In this document: one piece after another, positions 44,879-53,462 of the stretch
How the letters are laid out: each line of letters opens with the position of its first letter
Numbering within the stretch: the stretch's first letter is position 1
NCBI GenBank assembly: GCA_030649335.1
Contig: JAUSLL010000018.1
Location: 79,849 to 143,848 of the forward strand
Source of the DNA: Parvibaculum sp.
Lineage (GTDB): Bacteria; Pseudomonadota; Alphaproteobacteria; Parvibaculales; Parvibaculaceae
Direction: 5' to 3'
Length of the DNA: 64,000 bases
Notes under the pieces: model-generated
Databases searched by the model: none
Told to the model about the DNA's origin: nothing
The model's input: the letters and a program-made list of their open reading frames with translations, nothing else
Made by a program: the position numbers and the translations under genes

Positions 44879-44985
44879 CCCTCTCCCATAGGGAGAGAGA
44901 GGAGCGAGCAAAGCGAGCGGAGGGTGAGGGTCTTACGGTGGAAAACAGCAAGACCCTCACCCAACCCTCTCCCAGCGGGAGAGGG
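44879..44985. repeat. dispersed palindromic repeat, copy A
   Basis: CCCTCTCCC..GGGAGAG hairpins flank AGCGAGCAAAGCGAGCGGAG and GTGAGGGTCTT..AAGACCCTCAC arms, a repeat type scattered in many proteobacterial genomes. An inverted copy lies at 47931-48038. The 44821-45050 gap holds only this. Confidence 0.85.
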
Positions 44986-45050
44986 CTAATATTTCCCTCA
45001 ACCCAAACACTTGCAGCCCCCACCAATCAGCCCTATACAATGCGGCTTTA

Positions 45051-46019
45051 ATGACAAACGCGGACGCACAGACAGCACCCCTCTTCCCACACCGGCATTT
45101 GCTGGGAATCGAAGGGCTTTCCGCCACCGACATCACCGCTCTCCTCGACCTCGCCGACACCTATGTCGTCCAGAACCGTCAGGTTGACAAAAAGAGCGCA
45201 GCTCTTCGCGGTCGCACCCAGATCAATCTCTTCTTCGAGGCTTCCACCCGCACCCAAAGCTCCTTCGAGCTGGCAGGCAAACGCCTCGGCGCGGACGTGA
45301 TGAACATGTCCGTTTCATCCTCCTCGATCAAAAAAGGCGAGACGCTGGTCGATACAGCCATGACGCTCAACGCCATGCATCCCGACCTCATCATCATCCG
45401 CCACGGTGACTCTGGCGCTGTCGAACTTCTCTCGCAAAAAGTCGGCTGCTCGGTCATCAACGCAGGCGACGGCAGCCACGAACACCCGACACAGGCCCTG
45501 CTCGACGCGCTCACCATCCGCCGTCGCAAAGGCACGCTGGAAGGCATGACAGTCGCCATCTGCGGCGACATCCTGCACAGCCGCGTAGCGCGCTCCAACA
45601 TTCTGCTGCTCAACATCATGGGCGCCCGCGTCCGCGTCGTCGCCCCGCCCACGCTGCTACCCAAAGGCATCGAACGCTTCGGCGTCGAAGTCTTCCACGA
45701 CATGCGCGAAGGTCTCGCAGGCTGCGACATCGTGATGATGCTGCGTTTGCAACTGGAACGTATGTCCGGCTCTTACGTGCCTTCGCAGCGCGAATATTTT
45801 CACTACTACGGGCTCGACTACGAAAAACTCAGTTTCGCCAAACCCGACGCGCTCATCATGCATCCCGGCCCGATGAACCGTGGCGTCGAAATCGACAGTG
45901 CAGTGGCCGACGACATCAACCGCAGCGTCATCCGCGAGCAGGTCGAGATGGGCGTCGCCGTACGCATGGCGGTGCTTGACGCGCTGGCCCGCAACCTGCC
46001 GAACGAGCGCCCGCTATGA
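45051..46019 (+). CDS. pyrB: aspartate carbamoyltransferase catalytic chain
   Basis: This 322-residue ATCase catalyses carbamoyl phosphate plus aspartate to carbamoylaspartate in pyrimidine synthesis. Substrate-binding motifs are [30 protein letters not shown] and [11 protein letters not shown], and [12 protein letters not shown] lies near the end. No PyrI regulatory chain is adjacent. It overlaps the following dihydroorotase-like gene by 4 bases, as in class A/B pyrB-pyrC' operons. Confidence 0.95.
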   Translation: MTNADAQTAPLFPHRHLLGIEGLSATDITALLDLADTYVVQNRQVDKKSAALRGRTQINLFFEASTRTQSSFELAGKRLGADVMNMSVSSSSIKKGETLVDTAMTLNAMHPDLIIIRHGDSGAVELLSQKVGCSVINAGDGSHEHPTQALLDALTIRRRKGTLEGMTVAICGDILHSRVARSNILLLNIMGARVRVVAPPTLLPKGIERFGVEVFHDMREGLAGCDIVMMLRLQLERMSGSYVPSQREYFHYYGLDYEKLSFAKPDALIMHPGPMNRGVEIDSAVADDINRSVIREQVEMGVAVRMAVLDALARNLPNERPL

Positions 46020-47302
46020 CCGACACCGGCTTCATCAACGCGCGCCTTCTGAACCCCGCCTCCGGCCTCGACGTCACCGGCAATCTGCTGGTCAAAGACG
46101 GCAAGATCGCCGACCTTGGCCCGACGCTGTTCAGCGACACCATTCCCGATGGCATCGAGATCGTGGATTGTCGCGGACAGGTTCTCTGCCCCGGCCTCAT
46201 CGACATGCGCGTCTTCACCGGCGAGCCGGGCGCAGAACACCGCGAAACATTACGCACGGCAAGCCTCGCCGCCGCCGCCGGTGGCGTCACAACCCTCATC
46301 GTCATGCCGAACACCAATCCGGTGATCGACGATGTGGCACTGGTGGACTACATCGAACGCCGAGCCCGCGACACAGCCATCGTCAACATTCATCCGATGG
46401 CCGCGCTCACCAAAGGCCTGAACGGCAAAGAGATGACCGAAATCGGTCTCCTCAAAGATGCCGGTGCCGTGGCCTTCACCGATGGCGACCGCTCGGTCAG
46501 CGACGCGCAGATCATGCGCCGCGCGCTCTCCTATGCCGCCCATTTCAACGCCCTCATCGTTCAGCACGCCGAAGTACCGGAGCTGAGCCACGGCGTGATG
46601 AACGAAAGCGAACTCGCAGGCCGCCTCGGCCTCAGCGGCACGCCAGCGGTTGCCGAAACAATCATGATCGAGCGCGACCTCCGCCTGCTCGAACTCACCG
46701 GTGGCCGTTATCACGTCTCACAAGTTTCATGCGCCGCATCGGTCGAAGTCATCGCACGCGCCCGTCGCCACGGTCAGAAAGTGACCTGCGGCGTGTCAGC
46801 AGCCCATCTGACACTCAACGAAAACGATGTGCAGTCCTACCGCACCTTCTTCAAAATGACACCGCCGCTGCGCTCCGAAGACGACCGCCGCGCCCTCGTC
46901 GCCGGTCTGGCTGACGGCACCATTGACGTCGTCGTCTCGAGCCACGATCCGCAAGACGCTGAAGTCAAACGCCACCCCTTCGCGCAAGCCGCCTTCGGTG
47001 CCATCGGCCTCGAAACGCTTTTGGCTTCCACCCTGTCGCTGGTGCACAACGGCGATCTGCCACTCATGCGCCTGTTGAGCGCCATGACGCACATACCGGC
47101 TGATCTGCTCAACCTGAACACAGGCCGTCTTGCCGCTGGTCTCCCCGCCGATCTCGCCCTCATCGACATCGGCGCGCCGTGGATCGTCAAGGCCGAGGCC
47201 CTGCACTCGATTTCCAAGAACACACCCTTCGATGACCGCCGCCTGCAAGGTCAGGTGTTGCGCACCATCGTCGGTGGACGGACGGTTTACACAAGGGAGT
47301 AG
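46016..47302 (+). CDS. pyrX: dihydroorotase-like protein without metal-ligand motif (PyrC'/PyrX type)
   Basis: This 428-residue amidohydrolase-fold protein is alignable with type I dihydroorotase, but the zinc motif HxH (normally DxHxHLREPG) is [10 protein letters not shown]. The catalytic Asp-His-Ala-Pro-His segment is SSHDPQD. The HVS histidine and a downstream TDGD remain. Catalysis therefore is unlikely; in Pseudomonas a similar PyrC' supports assembly of the ATCase and the active enzyme is elsewhere. Annotation pipelines often call such proteins PyrC. Confidence 0.85.
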   Translation: MTDTGFINARLLNPASGLDVTGNLLVKDGKIADLGPTLFSDTIPDGIEIVDCRGQVLCPGLIDMRVFTGEPGAEHRETLRTASLAAAAGGVTTLIVMPNTNPVIDDVALVDYIERRARDTAIVNIHPMAALTKGLNGKEMTEIGLLKDAGAVAFTDGDRSVSDAQIMRRALSYAAHFNALIVQHAEVPELSHGVMNESELAGRLGLSGTPAVAETIMIERDLRLLELTGGRYHVSQVSCAASVEVIARARRHGQKVTCGVSAAHLTLNENDVQSYRTFFKMTPPLRSEDDRRALVAGLADGTIDVVVSSHDPQDAEVKRHPFAQAAFGAIGLETLLASTLSLVHNGDLPLMRLLSAMTHIPADLLNLNTGRLAAGLPADLALIDIGAPWIVKAEALHSISKNTPFDDRRLQGQVLRTIVGGRTVYTRE

Positions 47303-47306
47303 ATTT

Positions 47307-47915
47307 ATGCGGCTCTATCAGATGCAGGATTCCGGTAATTGCTATAAGCCGAGATTACTGGCTCATCTATTAGGCATAAATCTGGAACTCATAGATGTGG
47401 ACATTCTGAAGGGCGAAAGCCGCACCGCCGACTTCCTCGCCAAAAATCCAAACGGCCGCACCCCGACGCTCGAACTCGACGATGGCCGGTACCTCGCTGA
47501 ATCCAACGCGATACTTTTCTATCTGGCCGAAGGCACACAATTTTGGCCCGACGACCGCCTCGCCCGCGCGCAAGTCCTGCAATGGATGTTCTTCGAGCAA
47601 TACAGCCACGAACCCTACATCGCCGTCGCCCGCTTCTGGAAGGTCATCGCACCCGAATGCCCGCCTGCCATGACAGCGCGCTTCCCCGAATGGCATCAGA
47701 AGGGCAACGCCGCCCTCAGTGTCATGGAAACCCACCTCACCGGTCGGCACTATTTTGTCGATGAGCACTACACCATCGCCGACATCGCCCTTTATGCGTA
47801 CACGCACAAAGCGACAGACGGCGGCTTCGATCTCACCAAATACCCCAACATCCGCCACTGGCTCGCAAAGTTGGAAACCCACCCCCAACATATCAAAATG
47901 GAAACGAGGGTCTAG
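47307..47915 (+). CDS. glutathione S-transferase
   Basis: This 202-residue protein has the N-terminal fold (MRLYQMQDSGNCYKPRLLAH, NPNGRTPTLELDDGRYLAES with a Ser at the glutathione site) and the C-domain (HYFVDEHYTIADIALYAYTH). GGGAG precedes the ATG, 4 bases after the pyrX stop, so it is co-transcribed with pyrB-pyrX. It belongs to another branch than the transferase at 34467 (no TTPNG). The substrate is unknown. Confidence 0.93.
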   Translation: MRLYQMQDSGNCYKPRLLAHLLGINLELIDVDILKGESRTADFLAKNPNGRTPTLELDDGRYLAESNAILFYLAEGTQFWPDDRLARAQVLQWMFFEQYSHEPYIAVARFWKVIAPECPPAMTARFPEWHQKGNAALSVMETHLTGRHYFVDEHYTIADIALYAYTHKATDGGFDLTKYPNIRHWLAKLETHPQHIKMETRV

Positions 47916-47930
47916 CCCTCTCCTTCCTAA

Positions 47931-48038
47931 GCCCTCTCCCGCTGGGAGAGGGTTGGGTGAGGGTCTTCCTGTATTCCGTCGCAAGTCCCTCACCCTCCGC
48001 TCGCTTCGCTCACTCCCCCCTCTCCCATTGGGAGAGGG
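47931..48038. repeat. dispersed palindromic repeat, copy B (inverted)
   Basis: CCCTCTCCCGCTGGGAGAGG, GTGAGGGTCTTCCTG, CCGCTCGCTTCGCTCACT and a final CCCTCTCCC..GGGAGAGGG repeat copy A in opposite orientation. Together they bracket pyrB, pyrX and the glutathione transferase gene. Confidence 0.85.
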
Positions 48039-48106
48039 AAAATGATTTGGCGAAGAACAAAAAGAGAGAGAGGATTACTTCCAACACAAAAATAAATAGT
48101 CCTCAT

Positions 48107-48145
48107 CCTGAGGAGGGCCTCTTGGCCCGTCTCGAAGGATCGCCT
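48107..48145. repeat. second palindromic repeat type, partial
   Basis: CCTCATCCTGAGGAGGGCCT..GTCTCGAAGGAT is a fragment of a repeat common in alphaproteobacteria (CCTCATCCTGAGGAG..CGTCTCGAAGGATG). The rest of the 47916-48375 gap has no gene; a CCTCGAAA..TTTCGAGG hairpin lies at 48238-48264. Confidence 0.65.
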
Positions 48146-48375
48146 AAACATCTCCCCACCCGTGAATATCCCTCCCGCACACCTCAAAAATCACCTCGCC
48201 CCCTCGACATGGAAACACTCGAATTCACACAGGAAAACCTCGAAAATCCGAGTTGATTTCGAGGTGGCGTCGAGCCCGCTCCACCGCCTATCCCCGCTTT
48301 CCCAACAGTCAAAACTCCCCCTAGCATCCCCTTCCTACCCCCGCTAAGATCACTTTGAAACAGGGGACGGAAATA

Positions 48376-49005
48376 ATGCTCAGCGCACTGATTGATACAG
48401 CCAACCTGCCATGGACGCTCGCGGCACTTGCCATCGGCTACCTGCTCGGCTCAATTCCCTTCGGTCTGATCTTCACGCGCATGGCCGGTCTCGGCGACAT
48501 CAGAGACATCGGCTCCGGCAACATCGGCGCAACAAACGCGCTGCGAACCGGCAACAAAAAAGTGGCGGGCGCGACATTCCTGTTTGATGCCGCAAAGGGT
48601 GCTGTTGCTGTTCTGTTGTTCTCTTATCTCGCGCCGTCACTTGAATTGGTTTTGCCCCTCGCCGCGCTCGCCGCCGCCGGTGCCTTCCTCGGCCATTTGT
48701 TTCCGGTCTGGCTGCGCTTCAAGGGTGGCAAAGGCATCTCAACATTCATCGGCATCAATCTCGCCTTGTACTGGCCGGTCGGCCTTTTATTTTGCGCAAC
48801 ATGGCTCGCTGTCGCGGCCCTCTTCCGCTACTCATCGCTCGCTGCTCTCGTCGCAGCCCTCGCAACGCCCGCCTATCTCGCCTTGTTCGGACACTATGAT
48901 TTACTGCCGTTAAGCGTTGCATTGGTCGCAATGATTTACTTCGCGCATCGCGATAACATCACGCGTCTGCTTTCCGGAAATGAGTCGCGCATCGGTTCCA
49001 AATAA
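48376..49005 (+). CDS. plsY: glycerol-3-phosphate acyltransferase, membrane-bound
   Basis: This 209-residue five-helix enzyme uses acyl phosphate to acylate glycerol-3-phosphate in phospholipid synthesis. The motifs are [16 protein letters not shown] and [11 protein letters not shown], with IPFGLIFTR in the first loop. The ATG at 48376 lies after GGGGACGG. Its stop overlaps the dprA start by one base (TAATG), so they are coupled. Confidence 0.95.
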   Translation: MLSALIDTANLPWTLAALAIGYLLGSIPFGLIFTRMAGLGDIRDIGSGNIGATNALRTGNKKVAGATFLFDAAKGAVAVLLFSYLAPSLELVLPLAALAAAGAFLGHLFPVWLRFKGGKGISTFIGINLALYWPVGLLFCATWLAVAALFRYSSLAALVAALATPAYLALFGHYDLLPLSVALVAMIYFAHRDNITRLLSGNESRIGSK

Positions 49006-50120
49006 TGAAGCGAGGCTTAGACGACGCCGAACGCATGGCGCGACTGCGGCTGGCACGCAGCGCCTTTGTCGGTCCGGCGACATTCCGTGATCTCATGCAG
49101 AACATGCCGGATGCCGTTTCGGCGCTTGACGCGCTGCCGGAACTCGCCCGCCGCGGCAACATCAAAGGCAAATTGCGCATTGCCAGCGAAGACGAAATCG
49201 CAAACGAGACACTGGCACTTGCATCCATCGGCGCAAGACTGATTGTCTTTGGTGATCCGGACTACCCGACACCTCTCGCCATGATCGATCCCCCACCGCC
49301 GGTGATCTCCGTCATGGGCGACATAAAGCTGTTGAGCAAACGCGCGCTTGCCGTTGTCGGCTCGCGCAACGCGTCGGCGGCAGGCGCGAAAATCGCCAGC
49401 GACATTTCGCGCGACCTCGGACAGAACGGATTTGCCATTGTCTCGGGCTTGGCGCGCGGCATCGACGCCGCGGCGCATCGCGCCTCACTCGCCACCGGCA
49501 CCATCGCCGTGCTCGGTGGCGGCATTGATGTCGTATATCCCGCAGAAAATAGAGCACTGCAAAAAGAAATCGGCGAGCGAGGTTTGTTGATCGCCGAAAT
49601 GCCCTTCGGCACCGAACCGCGCGCCAATCTCTTTCCACGTCGGAACCGTCTGATCTCAGGTCTGTCTCTCGGCGTCGTCGTCGTCGAAGCCGCACTGCGT
49701 TCCGGCTCACTCATCACCGCCCGCTTCGCTCTCGAACAAGACCGCGAAGTCTTCGCCGTCCCCGGTTCACCGCTGGACCCCCGCACACGCGGCTCCAACA
49801 GCCTCATCAAACAGGGCGCGCCGCTGGTCGAGAATGCAGAAGATATTCTGGCCGCCATCGACACACCGATGATGCGCCGCTTGCTGGAACCAGCCCCGCG
49901 AGACTACACCGCACCCAAAATCCGCGCCGATGATATTGACGACAGCGCCCGCACGCGCGTTCTCTCCGCCCTCGGACCAACGCCCGTCCTCAAGGACGAG
50001 ATCATCCGCCAAACCGGCCTCCCCGCCGCTGAAGTCGCCGTGATCCTGATCGAACTTGTACTCGCCAACCGCATCAGCCGTGATGCAGGAGATCGCGTCA
50101 GCCTCTTGCCCGAAGACTAA
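49005..50120 (+). CDS. dprA: DNA processing protein DprA (Smf)
   Basis: This 371-residue protein loads RecA on incoming single-stranded DNA. The extended Rossmann fold has VVGSRNASAAGAKIASDI, SGLARGIDAAAHRASLATGT, FPRRNRLISGLS and a final winged-helix domain (PTPVLKDEIIRQTGLPAAEV). No competence cluster is nearby, but the gene is common without it. Confidence 0.95.
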   Translation: MKRGLDDAERMARLRLARSAFVGPATFRDLMQNMPDAVSALDALPELARRGNIKGKLRIASEDEIANETLALASIGARLIVFGDPDYPTPLAMIDPPPPVISVMGDIKLLSKRALAVVGSRNASAAGAKIASDISRDLGQNGFAIVSGLARGIDAAAHRASLATGTIAVLGGGIDVVYPAENRALQKEIGERGLLIAEMPFGTEPRANLFPRRNRLISGLSLGVVVVEAALRSGSLITARFALEQDREVFAVPGSPLDPRTRGSNSLIKQGAPLVENAEDILAAIDTPMMRRLLEPAPRDYTAPKIRADDIDDSARTRVLSALGPTPVLKDEIIRQTGLPAAEVAVILIELVLANRISRDAGDRVSLLPED

Positions 50121-50123
50121 GTA

Positions 50124-50390
50124 TCATTGCCGGGCGGCAGAGCGCCCCTGAGTAAGCAATCGCGCTTCCTCCGCTGCCATCCCGATGAGATAGGCCAGAA
50201 ACTTGTGACGCCGCGTAACAGCAAGCCGACGCGCCGCCACCAGCAATTCAAAAAGATAGATCGCGGATTCGTCTGTTTCACTATCCGCTGAGAGAGCAGC
50301 ATCGGCCTGCAAGGGCGCTGCGGGAGCAATTATGGCCGGAATACTAAGACTTACTGAAACCGCATCTTCTGCAACAGCACTTCGCAACAT
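50124..50390 (-). CDS. conserved-looking small protein of unknown function
   Basis: This 88-residue protein has a disordered Ala/Ser-rich N-half and a helical C-half (SAIYLFELLVAARRLAVTRR, HKFLAYLIGMAAEEARLLTQ) that looks like a compact conserved domain. GGGAG precedes the ATG. It converges with dprA. No family was recognised. Confidence 0.55.
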   Translation of the reverse strand: MLRSAVAEDAVSVSLSIPAIIAPAAPLQADAALSADSETDESAIYLFELLVAARRLAVTRRHKFLAYLIGMAAEEARLLTQGRSAARQ

Positions 50391-50573
50391 GCCTCGCTCC
50401 CCAATCTCGATATCGTCGTGCCTCGAATCAATGACATAGTCAAAAGGATATATACCTAAGACCTATTACACAACTAAAGGTCTACTTAAAGGGTTAGCAA
50501 GCTATGAAAGAGTGCGATGCTCGTGCACCCAATTCAATTTGGAAGGCAAAAGAACGCTGGATTTCTGCCGGAT

Positions 50574-50602
50574 TTGACAGAGACTCGGCTTTTCCTCATG
50601 TT
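50574..50602 (+). promoter_or_regulatory. probable topA promoter
   Basis: TTGACA (50574-50579) and CATGTT (50597-50602) are 17 bases apart, about 110 bases before the topA ATG. The remainder of 50391-50711 shows no gene; a GGTCCC-TC-GGGACC hairpin (around 50650) follows in the leader. Confidence 0.45.
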
Positions 50603-50711
50603 CTGCCTCGGCTGACATGGCCTACGGTGACGCGGAATATCCGCTCGTTGGTCCCTCGGGACCCCTGAAAAAACGCCGTTCCCTGAGATTTTTAGAGAGT
50701 TTGTGCGCTCG

Positions 50712-53459
50712 ATGGACGTCGTCATTGTTGAGTCGCCCTCAAAGGCGAAAACAATCAACAAATACCTTGGCAAAGGCTTCAAGGTGCTCGCTTCCTATGG
50801 TCACGTTCGCGACCTGCCGTCCAAGGATGGCTCGGTCCTCCCGGATGATGATTTCGCCATGGCGTGGGATGTTGATCCGAAATCCCAGAAGCGGCTGAAC
50901 GACATAGCCGACGCCGTAAAAGGCGCGAGCAAACTCATTCTCGCAACTGACCCGGATCGCGAAGGCGAAGCCATCTCGTGGCACGTGCTCGAAGTTCTCA
51001 ATAAAAAGAAGGCCTTAAAGGGCATTCCCGTTGAACGGGTGGTCTTCAATGCGATCACCAAGAACTCTGTCCTCGCAGCGATGGAAAACCCGCGCGCGTT
51101 GGACAAGGAGCTGATCGACGCCTACCTCGCCCGCCGCGCCCTTGATTATCTGGTGGGTTTCACGCTGTCGCCGGTCCTCTGGCGCAAACTGCCGGGCGCG
51201 CGCTCAGCGGGTCGCGTACAATCGGTTGCCCTCAGGCTTATCTGTGAACGCGAACTCGAAATCGAGGCATTCCGTGCAAGGGAATATTGGACGATTGAGG
51301 CCGACCTGAAGACCGCTTCAGGCGCGCCTTTCGTCGCCCGCATCGTCACGCTCGACGGCAAGAAACTCGACAAATTCGATATACCTGACAAGACGACCGC
51401 AGACGACATCGTCAAAAGAATAAAGTCGTCGCACTTCCGCGTGAAGTCGGTCGAAAGCAAACCGACCAAGCGCAACCCCTACCCGCCCTTCACCACTTCG
51501 ACGCTGCAACAGGAAGCCAGCCGCAAGCTCGGCTTCTCGGCAAGCCGCACCATGCAGCTTGCCCAGCGTCTCTATGAAGGCATCGAGCTCGACGGCGAGA
51601 CGACGGGTCTCATTACATACATGCGAACCGACGGCGTGCAGATCGCCGACGAAGCCATCGCTCAGGCCCGCACCGTCATCAACAATGAATTCGGCGAAGC
51701 CTATCTTCCGTCCTCGCCACGCATCTACAAGACGAAAGCCAAGAACGCGCAGGAAGCGCATGAAGCCATTCGTCCCACCGACATGGCCCGTCTGCCTGCC
51801 AAGGTAGCGCGCCTGCTCGACGATGATCAGCGCCGCCTCTACGAACTTATCTGGAACCGCACTGTGGCGAGTCAGATGGAAAGCGTGGCTCTTGAGCGCA
51901 CAACCATCGAGATCGAGGCTGACGAAGAACAGATCGGCCTGCGCGCCACCGGCTCCGTCATCATCTTCGACGGCTTCTTGCGCCTCTATCAGGAAGGCCG
52001 CGACGACGATACAGAAGATGATGAAGACGGCCGCCTGCCGAAAGTTGCCAATGGCGACAAGCTCGGCCTTGCGGACACGCGCGCTGACCAACATTTCACC
52101 GAGCCGCCGCCGCGCTTTTCCGAAGCAACACTCGTCAAACGCATGGAAGAACTCGGCATCGGCCGCCCATCCACCTATGCCTCGACGCTGCAAACACTGC
52201 GCGACCGCACCTATGTCACGATGGACAAGAACAGGTTCATCCCCGACGACAAGGGCCGCCTCGTTACGGCCTTCCTGGAAAACTTCTTCACACGCTACGT
52301 ACAATACGACTTCACCGCCGAACTTGAAGAAAAGCTCGACAAAGTGTCCGCCGGTGAACTCGACTGGAAACAGGTGCTGCGCGAATTTTGGGTGCCGTTC
52401 AAAGCCGAAGTCGGCGAAGCGATGGAACTGCGCATCACCGAAGTTCTCGACCGGCTGAACGAAGTACTCGGCGTCCATGTCTTCCCCGAAAAAGAAGACG
52501 GCAGCGACGCGCGCAAGTGCCCGTCCTGCGACGACGGACGTATTTCGCTTAAAGTCGGACGCTTCGGCGCATTCGTCGGTTGCTCGAACTATCCCGAATG
52601 CCGTTTCACACGCCAGCTCACCGTCGGCGCAAACGGCGAAGGTGCCGACACAGGCGACCGCACCCTCGGTGTTGATCCTGACACAGGCAAGCCTGTGCTC
52701 GTAAAGTCTGGTCGCTTCGGTCCGTACATTCAGTTGGGGGAACCCGAAGACAAGGAGGACAAACCCAAACGCTCCGGCATCCCGAAGGCCTTTGGCGTCA
52801 CGGCCGCTGACATTACATTCGACCAAGCGATGCAGCTTCTGTCGCTACCACGCGAAGTGGGCCTGCACCCTGAAACCGGCTTGATGATCACCGCGGGCCT
52901 CGGCCGCTTCGGTCCCTTCGTGCTGCATGATGGCGCATATGCCAATCTCGATAGCCCCGAAGAGGTCTTCACCGTCGGCATCAACCGCGCTGTGGACGCC
53001 ATTGCTGAAAAGAAAGCCCGTGGTGGCAAACCACGCGGGCCCAAAGCATTGCGTGAACTTGGCAACCATCCCGAAGGCGGCAAGCCCATCCAGATCATGG
53101 ACGGCAAATACGGTCCTTACGTGAAACACGAAAAGACCAATGCGACGCTGCCCAAAGACGCTGAGATCGACAAGGTAACGCTGGAAGAAGCTATAGCCCT
53201 CATCGCAGCGCGCGAAATGCAGACCGGCGGAAAAAGGAAGCCCGCTCGCAAGGTGCCTGCGAAAAAAGCTACGGCCAAGAAGCCCGCCGCCAAAAAACCG
53301 GCAGCGAAAGCGGATGCCGAAGAGAAGTCGGCGAAAGAAACCGCCACAAAAAAGCCAACCCCTAAGAAGCCAACGGCGAAAAAGGCACCTGCGAAAAAAG
53401 CTACAGCCAAGAAGCCAGCTGCCAAAGCCAAACCCCGCACCAAAGCGGCGGCGGACTGA
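50712..53459 (+). CDS. topA: DNA topoisomerase I
   Basis: This 915-residue type IA enzyme relaxes negative supercoils. Toprim residues are in MDVVIVESPSKAKTI and ATDPDREGEAISW, the active-site Tyr in TGLITYMRTDGV, and a zinc ribbon in CPSCDDGRISLKVGRFGAFV with GCSNYPEC. Repeats of the topoisomerase C-domain (VKSGRFGPYIQLGE) and an 80-residue KKPAAKK-type basic tail follow. ATG at 50712 or GTG at 50703 could start it. The rnr start lies 3 bases after the stop. Confidence 0.96.
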   Translation: MDVVIVESPSKAKTINKYLGKGFKVLASYGHVRDLPSKDGSVLPDDDFAMAWDVDPKSQKRLNDIADAVKGASKLILATDPDREGEAISWHVLEVLNKKKALKGIPVERVVFNAITKNSVLAAMENPRALDKELIDAYLARRALDYLVGFTLSPVLWRKLPGARSAGRVQSVALRLICERELEIEAFRAREYWTIEADLKTASGAPFVARIVTLDGKKLDKFDIPDKTTADDIVKRIKSSHFRVKSVESKPTKRNPYPPFTTSTLQQEASRKLGFSASRTMQLAQRLYEGIELDGETTGLITYMRTDGVQIADEAIAQARTVINNEFGEAYLPSSPRIYKTKAKNAQEAHEAIRPTDMARLPAKVARLLDDDQRRLYELIWNRTVASQMESVALERTTIEIEADEEQIGLRATGSVIIFDGFLRLYQEGRDDDTEDDEDGRLPKVANGDKLGLADTRADQHFTEPPPRFSEATLVKRMEELGIGRPSTYASTLQTLRDRTYVTMDKNRFIPDDKGRLVTAFLENFFTRYVQYDFTAELEEKLDKVSAGELDWKQVLREFWVPFKAEVGEAMELRITEVLDRLNEVLGVHVFPEKEDGSDARKCPSCDDGRISLKVGRFGAFVGCSNYPECRFTRQLTVGANGEGADTGDRTLGVDPDTGKPVLVKSGRFGPYIQLGEPEDKEDKPKRSGIPKAFGVTAADITFDQAMQLLSLPREVGLHPETGLMITAGLGRFGPFVLHDGAYANLDSPEEVFTVGINRAVDAIAEKKARGGKPRGPKALRELGNHPEGGKPIQIMDGKYGPYVKHEKTNATLPKDAEIDKVTLEEAIALIAAREMQTGGKRKPARKVPAKKATAKKPAAKKPAAKADAEEKSAKETATKKPTPKKPTAKKAPAKKATAKKPAAKAKPRTKAAAD

Positions 53460-53462
53460 TCC

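Noticed and set aside
44879..48038. Composite transposon or insertion sequences
   Set aside because: The inverted elements are short palindromic repeats without transposase; no target duplication was seen.
50640..50670. GGTCCC hairpin before topA as a terminator
   Set aside because: It is short, has no T-run on either strand and lies within the putative topA leader.
53230..53456. Basic tail of TopA as a separate gene
   Set aside because: It continues the topA frame without a start or ribosome site and is a usual C-terminal extension.
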